A stretch of DNA of 64,000 nt from Paracoccus aerius (GTDB lineage: Bacteria; Pseudomonadota; Alphaproteobacteria; Rhodobacterales; Rhodobacteraceae), in contig NZ_BNCL01000004.1 in NCBI RefSeq assembly GCF_014656455.1, positions 186,001 through 250,000 of the forward strand, written 5' to 3'. Shown piece after piece: positions 25,893 through 33,065 of the stretch (its first letter is position 1; each line of letters starts with the position of its first letter). The notes under the pieces are model-generated. The model did no database searches. It had not been told where the DNA came from and was given only the letters and a program-made list of their open reading frames with translations. Both the position numbers and the translations under genes were made by a program.

Positions 25893-26609
25893 TTGCAGAT
25901 TGACGACGAAACCCTGATGGCCCTGGCGGACGGCGAACTGGATCAGGCCGAGGCCGCGCGCGTTTCCGCAGCCGTGGCCCGCGACCCCGAGGCCCAGGCC
26001 CGGCTGCGGCTGTTCACCGAAACACGGGCGCGGCTGAAGATCCTGGCCTCGGCCGCCCCGGCGCCTTCCGACAAGGACCTGATCGCCCGCATCCGCGCGG
26101 CCAGCAGCGCGGTGCAGGCCTCGGGCACCGTGGCCCCGACCGCGCCCCCCTTGTCCGCGACGCCGCCTGTGCCGGCCAATGCCAACCGCGCGCCCTGGGC
26201 TGCGCTTGCCGCAGCCGTGACCGCGGCGGTGGTGGGGCTTGCCTGGTGGCAGATGGGCGGCACCCCTGCAGGCCTGCCGGAGGCAGAGGTCGCGGCTCTG
26301 GACAGCCTGCCATCAGGCCAGGTGACCGAACTGGGGGACGGGCGCGACCTGACCATGATCGCATCCTATCGCACGGCAGAGGGGGCCTTTTGCCGTGAAT
26401 ATGAGACCGCGCAGGATGCCGGCCTGACGGTCAGCGTGGCCTGTCGGCAGGGCGATACATGGCAGCGGCAGTTTGCCAGCGACATGACTGCCACCGATGG
26501 CTATGTCCCCGCATCGGGCGACATTGCGGCGCTTGACGACTGGCTGGCCGAAACCGGTGCAGGCGACCCGCTGACCCCGGAAGACGAGGCCGCGGCCCTG
26601 GCCGACTAG
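25893..26609 (+). CDS. Membrane-anchored anti-sigma factor
   Basis: A 238-residue protein with an N-terminal zinc-free anti-sigma-type domain (MQIDDETLMALADGELDQAE, the usual opening of ChrR/RskA-like anti-sigmas in this group), a Pro/Ala linker, one membrane segment at about residues 102-121 (PWAALAAAVTAAVVGLAWWQ) and an extracytoplasmic domain of about 115 residues. No HxxxCxxC zinc motif is present. The start is TTG at 25893, with AAGGAG eight bases upstream; no ATG fits. It should hold the sigma factor at the membrane until an envelope signal releases it; the signal is unknown. Confidence 0.85.
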   Translation: MQIDDETLMALADGELDQAEAARVSAAVARDPEAQARLRLFTETRARLKILASAAPAPSDKDLIARIRAASSAVQASGTVAPTAPPLSATPPVPANANRAPWAALAAAVTAAVVGLAWWQMGGTPAGLPEAEVAALDSLPSGQVTELGDGRDLTMIASYRTAEGAFCREYETAQDAGLTVSVACRQGDTWQRQFASDMTATDGYVPASGDIAALDDWLAETGAGDPLTPEDEAAALAD

Positions 26610-26634
26610 GCCGCGCCCGTCGCCGTGTCCCGCC

Positions 26635-26661
26635 AAAGCCCCCGTCGCAGGGGGCTTTTTT
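26635..26661 (+). terminator. Rho-independent terminator after the anti-sigma gene
   Basis: AAAGCCCCC and GGGGGCTTT form a 9-base stem around a 6-base loop, followed by a run of six T. It sits 26 bases after the anti-sigma stop and ends the sigma/anti-sigma transcript. The RTX gene further on therefore needs its own promoter. Confidence 0.9.
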
Positions 26662-26691
26662 CTGTCCGCCCCAAAAAAATGTCGTCGCGCC

Positions 26692-26720
26692 GGGAATAGG
26701 CCCGGGGCCACGCCCGTAAC
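26692..26720 (+). promoter_or_regulatory. Candidate ECF sigma promoter for the RTX gene
   Basis: GGGAATAG, 15 bases, CGTAAC, just downstream of the terminator. This is one base longer in spacing and one base off in the -35 relative to the two sites at the neighbouring sigma locus. It would give a leader of roughly 120 bases before the RTX start codon at 26850. Confidence 0.45.
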
Positions 26721-26849
26721 CCTTGCATCAGGCGGATGCGGGACAGTCCCCGGCCCCTGCCAAGAAACCCGGCACCAGCCGGGACGGGCGCGGCTGCCAC
26801 GGGCGGGGCGGCGCGTCCTTCCGACACCGCCCTTGCAGGAGAAACGAAG

Positions 26850-27587
26850 ATGGCGACCTATCGCGGAAATGACGGCGACAACCGTTACAACGGCACCAGC
26901 GTGGCCGACCTGATCTATGGCCGGTCGGGCGACGATACCCTGTCGGGCGGCGGCGGCAACGACACCATCGACGGCGGCGAAGGCAATGACGACATCCGCG
27001 GCGGCGCGGGTCACAACCGCCTGATCGGCGGCGAGGGCAACGACCGGATCTGGGCCGATGGCGGCAACGACATCATCAACGCAGGCGAGGGAAACGACAC
27101 CGTCAACGCGGGCGCAGGCCACAACACCATTACCCTGGGCGAAGGCAACGATGTCACGGTCTCGCTGGGGGGCAACGACACGATCAGCGCGGGCGAAGGC
27201 AATGACCGCGTTCGTTCCGGCGGCGGCAACGACCGCCTGCTGGGCCACGAGGGCGACGACGTGCTGCTGGCCGAGGCGGGCAACGATTTCCTCAGCGGCG
27301 GCGAGGGCAATGACGTGCTGAACGGCGGTACTGGCAACGACACGCTGATCGGCGGCGAGGGGTCGGACCGCTTCGTCTTCAACGGCGGCACCGACCGCAT
27401 CCGCGACTTCGAGAACGGCGATGACGAAATCGACCTGTCGTCCTTTGCCGGCTTCAACAGCTTTGCCAGCATCCGCGCTGCCGCCAGCCAGAGCGGCTCG
27501 GACGTCATCATCAAGGCGGGCGCCCATCGCCTTGTGATCGAGGATACGCGCCTGAACCAGCTGGACGGCGACGACTTCATCTGGTGA
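26850..27587 (+). CDS. RTX-repeat calcium-binding protein
   Basis: A 245-residue protein built almost wholly from RTX nonapeptide repeats (GGxGxDxxx type), about 15-18 in number between residues 5 and 180: SGGGGNDTI, DGGEGNDDI, IGGEGNDRI, SGGEGNDVL, IGGEGSDRF and others. A C-terminal cap of about 65 residues (RIRDFENGDDEIDLSSF, then VIIKAGAHRLVIEDTRL) resembles the type I secretion tail of such proteins. There is no signal peptide and no enzymatic domain. In calcium the repeats should fold as a parallel beta-roll. The ATG at 26850 follows CAGGAGAAACG. No type I secretion genes lie nearby. Confidence 0.88.
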   Translation: MATYRGNDGDNRYNGTSVADLIYGRSGDDTLSGGGGNDTIDGGEGNDDIRGGAGHNRLIGGEGNDRIWADGGNDIINAGEGNDTVNAGAGHNTITLGEGNDVTVSLGGNDTISAGEGNDRVRSGGGNDRLLGHEGDDVLLAEAGNDFLSGGEGNDVLNGGTGNDTLIGGEGSDRFVFNGGTDRIRDFENGDDEIDLSSFAGFNSFASIRAAASQSGSDVIIKAGAHRLVIEDTRLNQLDGDDFIW

Positions 27588-27602
27588 TCGGCAAAACAGG
27601 CC

Positions 27603-27638
27603 AGGTGCCGGGCTGCATGTCGCGGCCCGGCACCTTTG
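27603..27638 (+). terminator. Terminator after the RTX gene
   Basis: An 11-base perfect stem, AGGTGCCGGGC and GCCCGGCACCT, with an 11-base loop, followed by only a short TTT. It begins 15 bases after the RTX stop codon and isolates this gene from opgG. Confidence 0.75.
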
Positions 27639-27741
27639 GGTGCAAGGCTGCGACAGTGGCGGGCAATTCGGCGGCAAGGGACCGCCGAAGCAAAGGCCCG
27701 GCCTTGCATTCGCGCCGGAAGCGAACATGTGATGCCCGGAA

Positions 27742-29349
27742 ATGTCAGCCATCCGGGTTTCCATGTTCAGCGACCGTTTCAGCCGCCGCCACCTGTTGCA
27801 AGCCGCCCTGGGCAGCGGGGCTTTCTTCCTGCTGCCGCATCTGGCCCGCGCTCAGGCCACGGCAACGGGCGAGGGTCAGCCTTTCTCGTTCGACCGGCTG
27901 CGGGACATGGCGCGCGACATGGCTGCCAAGCCCCATGTTCCGCCGCAGGTCGCGGACCCGGACATCCTGGACCAGGTGGATTACGACAACCATAACCAGG
28001 TCCGTTTTCGCGCCGACCGCAGCCTGTGGCGCGGCGAGGGCGAGCGGTCCCCGGTGCAGGCCTTCTTCCCCGGCATGTATTTCCGCAACCCGGTGCGCCT
28101 TCATACCGTCAGCGACGGAATCGCGACCGAGCTGCCCTTCTCGCTGGACCTGTTCGACATTCCCGAAGGCAATCCCGCGCGGCAGTTGACCCGCACCACG
28201 GGCTTTGCGGGCTTTCGCGTGCAGGACGCGCGGACCGAGGTGGACTGGATGGCCTTCCTGGGCGCGTCCTACTGGCGCACCTCGGGTTACAGCGGGCAGT
28301 TCGGGCTTTCGGCGCGCGGGCTTGCCATCGACACCGCCATCCCCGACGGTCCCGAGGAGTTTCCGCTGTTCACCCATTTCTGGCTGGAGCCCGCGGACAA
28401 CGGCGACCTGACCACCTATGCGTTGCTGGACAGCCCGCGCGCGACCGGCGCCTATCGCATCGAATCGCGGCGCGGCGACGGCGTCAGCCAGGACATCAGC
28501 GCGACCGTCTTCCTGCGCGAGGCGGTGGACCGGCTGGGCATCGCGCCGCTGACCTCGATGTTCTGGTTCGGCAAGAACACGCCCCATGTCTCGCCCGACT
28601 GGCGGCCCGAGGTGCATGATTCAGACGGGCTGGAGATCCTTGCCGCCAATGGCGAACGGATCTGGCGGCCGCTGAACAACCCGCCCGGCACGATGGTGAA
28701 CAGCTTCGCCTCGCCGGGGGTCAAGGGCTTCGGGCTGATGCAGCGGGAACGCGAATTCGCGCAATACCAGGACGACGGCGTCTTCTACGAACGCCGCGCC
28801 AGCGCCTGGATCACACCTCAGGGCGACTGGGGCGATGGCGCGGTGGTGCTGACCGAATTGCGCACGGATGACGAGATCCATGACAATATCGTGGCTTTCT
28901 GGCAGCCGGCCGAACCGACCGCCAAGGGCCAGAGCCACGACTTCGCCTATCGGCTGGACTGGGTGCGCGACAATCCGGCCGCCAGTCCCATCGGCCATTT
29001 CACCGCCACCCGCCTTGGCGCGGGCGGCGTTCCGGGCCAGCCGCGTCCCAAGGGCGTGGTCAAGGTCGTCTGCGACTTTGCGGGGCCAAACCTCGCCGGC
29101 CTGTCGCGCGAGGACGGGCTGACGATCAAGGTGACGACCGGGCAGGCGCAGGTGTCCAACACCGCCGTCTATCCGGTCGTGGGCACCGATTACTGGCGCA
29201 CCCTGTTCGACCTGAGCTTTGCCGAGAACGATCAAGCCCCCATCGACCTGCGCGCCTATGTGGACCACAAGGGCATGGCCATGACGGAAACGCTGATCCT
29301 TCAACTGTTCCCGTCGCAGCTTCGCACGCTGCTGGCGCGCACCCACTGA
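27742..29349 (+). CDS. opgG: Periplasmic glucan biosynthesis protein OpgG/OpgD
   Basis: A 535-residue periplasmic protein with a twin-arginine signal (SRRHLLQAALGSGAFFLLPH, cleavage near ARAQA). The MdoG domain is clear: LYDIPEG-like LFDIPEGNP, FWLEPADNG, SARGLAIDTA, MFWFGKN and VHDSDGLEILAANGERIWRP. It is involved in making osmoregulated periplasmic glucans. The presence of a Tat signal is nearer OpgD than OpgG, but overall the two are hard to separate. The partner glucosyltransferase gene opgH is not adjacent. An in-frame ATG at 27763 is an alternative start that keeps the Tat motif. Confidence 0.9.
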   Translation: MSAIRVSMFSDRFSRRHLLQAALGSGAFFLLPHLARAQATATGEGQPFSFDRLRDMARDMAAKPHVPPQVADPDILDQVDYDNHNQVRFRADRSLWRGEGERSPVQAFFPGMYFRNPVRLHTVSDGIATELPFSLDLFDIPEGNPARQLTRTTGFAGFRVQDARTEVDWMAFLGASYWRTSGYSGQFGLSARGLAIDTAIPDGPEEFPLFTHFWLEPADNGDLTTYALLDSPRATGAYRIESRRGDGVSQDISATVFLREAVDRLGIAPLTSMFWFGKNTPHVSPDWRPEVHDSDGLEILAANGERIWRPLNNPPGTMVNSFASPGVKGFGLMQREREFAQYQDDGVFYERRASAWITPQGDWGDGAVVLTELRTDDEIHDNIVAFWQPAEPTAKGQSHDFAYRLDWVRDNPAASPIGHFTATRLGAGGVPGQPRPKGVVKVVCDFAGPNLAGLSREDGLTIKVTTGQAQVSNTAVYPVVGTDYWRTLFDLSFAENDQAPIDLRAYVDHKGMAMTETLILQLFPSQLRTLLARTH

Positions 29350-29360
29350 CGGGTCAGTGG
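29343..29360. terminator. Palindromic hairpin over the opgG and zinT stop codons
   Basis: CCACTGAC-GG-GTCAGTGG is a perfect 8-base inverted repeat with a 2-base loop. It overlaps the opgG stop (TGA 29347-29349) on one strand and the zinT stop on the other, in a four-base gap between convergent genes. It has no T-run on either side but is well placed as a shared 3' end structure. Confidence 0.6.
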
Positions 29361-30037
29361 GCCAGCATCTCGGCCAGCACGCCATCCTTGTCCAGCGAGG
29401 CCGGATAGAAGGTCGGCCAGTTCGTCACCTCCTCCAGCAGGGCCGCGCGGTCGTCGCCCCAATAAAGGTGGTAATGATCCGAGGCCTCCGGCGCGATGCG
29501 GTGGTCGCTAAACTGGATGAACTGCGGCGCAGCCTCGTCACCTTCGGTTTTCTGGAAGATGAAGCGAACGCCGCGATTGCCCTTGGCATAGGTCAGGATC
29601 TCGAACCCGTCCGAGGCATAGCGGCCCTGGACCGATTGGTCGCCGCGGTGGAAGGTGACCTGGTCGCCGTCGATGGTGATGCGGTTCACGTCGGTCTTGT
29701 AGCCGGTCTCGTAATAGGCGCGGTATTGCTCGGCGGTCTTGTCGCCCTTCTCGGCCTTGCGGGCCATGACCGGATCCAGCGTGCCGTCCGTCAGCAGCGG
29801 GTAAACCGACTGCCATTCGCCCTGCCAGTCCGACAAGGGTCGGTCCTGGACCTGCGCATCGTCGAAATAGCCGTCATGGACCGACTTGTCGGAAGGTGCG
29901 TGGTCATGGGCATGGTCATGGCCATGACCCTGGGCATGATCGTGGTCGTGGCTGTGGTCATGACTTTGCGCCAGAACCGGCGATCCTGCTGCCATTGCCA
30001 CGGCCAAAACCGCCGCCATTGCTTGAAACCTTGCCAT
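29354..30037 (-). CDS. zinT: Periplasmic zinc-binding protein ZinT
   Basis: A 227-residue exported protein. Signal peptide about residues 1-23 (MARFQAMAAVLAVAMAAGSP, then VLAQ), then a histidine-rich stretch of about 20 residues (HDHSHDHDHAQGHGHDHAHD), then the ZinT domain (LSDWQGEWQSVYPLL, DHRIAPEASDHYHLYWGDDR, WPTFYPASLD). The paired His residues in the DHYHLYWG segment are the zinc ligands in the family. ZinT helps ZnuABC when zinc is scarce. The Zur-box-like sequence upstream fits this. znuABC is not in the window. Confidence 0.95.
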   Translation of the reverse strand: MARFQAMAAVLAVAMAAGSPVLAQSHDHSHDHDHAQGHGHDHAHDHAPSDKSVHDGYFDDAQVQDRPLSDWQGEWQSVYPLLTDGTLDPVMARKAEKGDKTAEQYRAYYETGYKTDVNRITIDGDQVTFHRGDQSVQGRYASDGFEILTYAKGNRGVRFIFQKTEGDEAAPQFIQFSDHRIAPEASDHYHLYWGDDRAALLEEVTNWPTFYPASLDKDGVLAEMLAH

Positions 30038-30054
30038 CCGTCATCTCCATAATT

Positions 30055-30072
30055 GATATGTTATTACGTTCG
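30055..30072. promoter_or_regulatory. Zur-box-like site upstream of zinT
   Basis: GATATGTTAT (30055-30064) is followed by TACGTTCG. The first ten bases fully match the half of the palindromic Zur operator reported for Rhodobacter-type species as I recall it (GATATGTTATAACATATC); the second half is poorly conserved. It lies 18 bases before the zinT start. The consensus is from memory, so the match needs checking. Confidence 0.5.
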
Positions 30073-30104
30073 ACTATCAGGAGGTGTCAGGCTGTTCAAG
30101 AACG

Positions 30105-30127
30105 AAAAAGGCGGGCCAAGGCCCGCC
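30105..30127 (-). terminator. Rho-independent terminator after matB
   Basis: On the minus strand GGCGGGCC-TT-GGCCCGCC is followed by TTTTT. The 8-base GC stem ends 22 bases after the matB stop. Confidence 0.9.
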
Positions 30128-30149
30128 CCATCGTCCTGTCGGAACAGCT

Positions 30150-31661
30150 TCAGCGATAAAGATCGGCGAAACGGTCGCGCAGCAGGTTCTTCTGGACCTT
30201 GCCCATCGTGTTGCGCGGCAGTTCGTCCATAAACAGCACGCGCTTGGGCTGCTTGAACCGGGCAAGCCGCCCGTCAAGCGCCGCCAGAACATCCTTTTCG
30301 GAAATGGCGTCCGGCCCCGACGGCACGACAACCGCCGTCACGCCTTCGCCGAAATCGCCGTGCGGCAGGCCGATCACGGCGGATTCGACCACGCCGGGAA
30401 GAGCGTCGATCTCGGTCTCGATTTCCTTTGGATAGACGTTGAAGCCGCCGGTGATGATCAGATCCTTGCCGCGCCCGACAATGTGCAGATAGCCCCGGTC
30501 ATCGAATTTCCCCAGGTCGCCGGTGATGAAAAAGCCGTTCGGGCGCAGCTCGGCCGCGGTCTTTTCCGGCATCTGCCAATAGCCCTTGAAGACATTGGGG
30601 CCGCGCACCTCGATCATGCCGATCTCGCCCCGGGGCAGTTCGGCGCCGGTCTCGGGATCGGTCACGATAATCTCGGTCCCCGGCAGGGGCATCCCCACGG
30701 TGCCCGCGATCCGGTCGCCGTCATAGGGGTTCGAGGCATTCATGTTCGTTTCCGTCATGCCGTATCGTTCCAGGATCGCGTGGCCGGTCCGGGCCTGCCA
30801 GTCGCGATGCGTTTCCGCCAGCAGCGGGGCGGACCCGGAAATGAACAGCCGCATATGCGCCGTGGTGGCGCGATCCAGCCGGTCGTCCTGCAGCAGCCGG
30901 ACATAGAAGGTCGGCACGCCCATCAGCACGGTGGCGCGGTCCATCAGGCCCATGATCCGGTCCGGGTCGAATTTCGGCAGGAAGATCATGGATGCGCCGG
31001 AAAACAGCGTCACATTGGTCGCCACGAACAGGCCATGCGTGTGAAAGATCGGCAATGCGTGGATCAGCACATCGCTTGCGTCGTATCGCCATGCCTCGCG
31101 AAGGGCGTGGGTGTTCGACACCAGGTTGCCATGAGTCAGCATCGCCCCCTTCGACCGTCCCGTCGTCCCCGAGGTGTAAAGCAGCGCAGCCAGGTCGTCC
31201 GCATCGCGCGCGACGGTGGCGAAATCGACGGGCTGGCTTGCAACGGCATCGGTCAGGCTGCCCTGCCCGCCCGCGTCCAGCGTCAAGATCCGCGCCCCCG
31301 CGCTGCCCGCCCCCTTGGCAAGCGCATCCGCCCTTGCCGGGTCGCAGACAAGGACCGCGGGCGTCGCATCGCCGATGAAATAGTCCATCTCGGCAGGGGT
31401 ATAGCCGGTGTTCAGCGGCAGGAAGACCGCCCCCGCCCTGACGGTCGCCAGATAAAGGATGATCGCTTCGACCGACTTTTCGACCTGGGCCGCCACCCGG
31501 TCGCCCGGTCCGACGCCCAGCGACACAAGCGTATTGGCCATCCGGCCGGTCCGCGCGACCAGGTCGCCATAGCTGATGCGTTCGCCCGCGGCCGTCTGGA
31601 TCGCGGTGGCATCTGGATCGGCGATGCCGGATTGCAGGATGTCGAACAGGTTGGCGGTCAT
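30150..31661 (-). CDS. matB: Malonyl-CoA synthetase MatB
   Basis: A 503-residue acyl-CoA synthetase of the AMP-forming family. The AMP-binding P-loop LLYTSGTTGRSKGAML, ERYGMTETNMN, GFFITGDLGKFDDRGYLHIV, GRGKDLIITGG and the catalytic Lys near the end in PRNTMGKVQKN are visible. The MatB-type KGAMLTHGNL and HALPIFHTHGLF segments fit malonate activation (malonate + ATP + CoA to malonyl-CoA). It overlaps the malonyl-CoA decarboxylase gene by four bases, which strengthens the assignment. Last gene of matC-matA-matB. Confidence 0.93.
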   Translation of the reverse strand: MTANLFDILQSGIADPDATAIQTAAGERISYGDLVARTGRMANTLVSLGVGPGDRVAAQVEKSVEAIILYLATVRAGAVFLPLNTGYTPAEMDYFIGDATPAVLVCDPARADALAKGAGSAGARILTLDAGGQGSLTDAVASQPVDFATVARDADDLAALLYTSGTTGRSKGAMLTHGNLVSNTHALREAWRYDASDVLIHALPIFHTHGLFVATNVTLFSGASMIFLPKFDPDRIMGLMDRATVLMGVPTFYVRLLQDDRLDRATTAHMRLFISGSAPLLAETHRDWQARTGHAILERYGMTETNMNASNPYDGDRIAGTVGMPLPGTEIIVTDPETGAELPRGEIGMIEVRGPNVFKGYWQMPEKTAAELRPNGFFITGDLGKFDDRGYLHIVGRGKDLIITGGFNVYPKEIETEIDALPGVVESAVIGLPHGDFGEGVTAVVVPSGPDAISEKDVLAALDGRLARFKQPKRVLFMDELPRNTMGKVQKNLLRDRFADLYR

Positions 31662-33031
31662 GGCATTTCCTTCATGGCGGTGGTCGCGGGCAGGTGACGG
31701 CGCACCGCGTCGGATGCCGCGATCTCGGTGCGTTCGGCAAAGGCCTCGTGATTGGCCTCGATCCGGTCGGGATCGTAAAGATAGTTCACCATCAGCCCGT
31801 GCGATTGCTTCAATCCATTGGCCGAGACATCGCCCAGGACGTTCAGCCGTTCAAGGCAGGCGCCGTTGCCCAGGTGGAAGCGGGCAACGGGATCGACCGC
31901 GCGGCCCTTGCCATCGCGGGCGCGCAGGAAATAGATCGCGGCGGCTGCCAACAAAGGCTCGCGCAGCGCCCGCGCCGCGTCCTTGTCCACATGCCAGCCG
32001 GGCTGGTCCAGCAGCGTCAGGGCTGCCAGCACCTCGGCCGGCAGCATCTTGCCCCCTTCCCGTTCGCGGGCCAGCCAGGCGGCGAAGCCGGGGACGGGCG
32101 ACAGGGTCACGAAGGTCTGGATCTGGTGCAGTTCGGATTTCAGCTCCTCGACCACCTGCTTGATCAGGAAGTTGCCGAAGGACACCCCGGCCAGTCCCTT
32201 CTGCGTGTTCGAGATGGAATAGAAGACCGCGGTCGTGGCCTCGGCCGCGTCGATGGGCTTGCGGTCCAGGTCCAGCAGGGGGGCGACGGTGTCGGGGATC
32301 TCGCGGGTCAGGGCGACCTCGACGAAGATCAGGGGCTCGTCCACCAGTTGCGGATGGAAGAAGCCATAGCAGCGCCGGTCGGTCGGCTGCAGGCGGTTGC
32401 GCAGGTCGTCCCAGTTCTGAATGGCGTGGACGGCCTCGTAGCGGATGATCTTTTCCAGGATCGCAGCGGGCGTGTTCCAGTCGATATGGCGCAGCACCAG
32501 AAAGCCCCGGTTGAACCAGGACGCGAACAGATGCGCGAAATCGCTGTCCACCCGCCGCAGCGCCGGGCTGTCCTTGAGGTGGCGCAGCAGTTCCTCGCGC
32601 ATCCGGACCAGGGCTGCGGTGCCGCCGGGGGCAAGGTTCAGGCGTCGGAACAGTTCCTGCCGGCGCGGTTCGGCCGCGACATGCAGCGCCTCGACCGCCT
32701 CGACCGATGCGGGATCGCGGGCGACGGCCTGCATGGCGCGGGACACGGCCTCGGGGTCGGGGCCGAAGCGGTCGGCGAGCGTTTCAAGGAATGCCAGCCG
32801 CCGGGCCTCGTCCGCCTCCTCTAAGGCGGCGACCAGGGCGCGGGCCAGGGCCACGCCCGAAGCCTCGCCCCGGCGGGACAGCAGCAACTCTCCCATGTCG
32901 GGCAGGCCGGGGGGCGCGGTCACCCGCCCCGCAGGATCGCGCCATCGCAGCAGGGCGCGGCCCCGGTCTGTCAGCATGTCGAACAGGTCGCCGAAGCGGG
33001 TCTGTCTGGGGGTCTGCACGATCCTTGTCAC
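31658..33031 (-). CDS. matA: Malonyl-CoA decarboxylase MatA
   Basis: A 457-residue enzyme that turns malonyl-CoA into acetyl-CoA and CO2, the usual length of bacterial MCD. An N-terminal helical domain (about 20-165) precedes the GNAT-like catalytic domain. Family segments include YEAVHAIQNWDDLRNRL, CYGFFHPQLVDEPLIFVEVA, VFYSISNTQKGLAGVSFGNF, FVTLSPVPGF and the catalytic His region FHLGNGACLERLN with SHGLMVNYLYD. The start at 33031 follows AGGAGAG. It is translationally coupled to matB; together they form a route from external malonate to acetyl-CoA. Confidence 0.95.
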   Translation of the reverse strand: MTRIVQTPRQTRFGDLFDMLTDRGRALLRWRDPAGRVTAPPGLPDMGELLLSRRGEASGVALARALVAALEEADEARRLAFLETLADRFGPDPEAVSRAMQAVARDPASVEAVEALHVAAEPRRQELFRRLNLAPGGTAALVRMREELLRHLKDSPALRRVDSDFAHLFASWFNRGFLVLRHIDWNTPAAILEKIIRYEAVHAIQNWDDLRNRLQPTDRRCYGFFHPQLVDEPLIFVEVALTREIPDTVAPLLDLDRKPIDAAEATTAVFYSISNTQKGLAGVSFGNFLIKQVVEELKSELHQIQTFVTLSPVPGFAAWLAREREGGKMLPAEVLAALTLLDQPGWHVDKDAARALREPLLAAAAIYFLRARDGKGRAVDPVARFHLGNGACLERLNVLGDVSANGLKQSHGLMVNYLYDPDRIEANHEAFAERTEIAASDAVRRHLPATTAMKEMP

Positions 33032-33065
33032 GGCACTCTCCTTTGCGGGATGTGTGCGGCCGGGA

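Noticed and set aside
26860..27360. Tandem repeats at DNA level suggestive of a CRISPR or satellite
   Set aside because: Repeats are in the coding frame, about 27 bases apart and imperfect, as expected from RTX nonapeptides; there are no unique spacers and no cas genes.
26313..27764. A 483-codon minus-strand frame over the RTX gene with Val/Ala repeats
   Set aside because: It mirrors the regular RTX repeats on the other strand; the plus-strand reading gives canonical GGxGxDxxx units.
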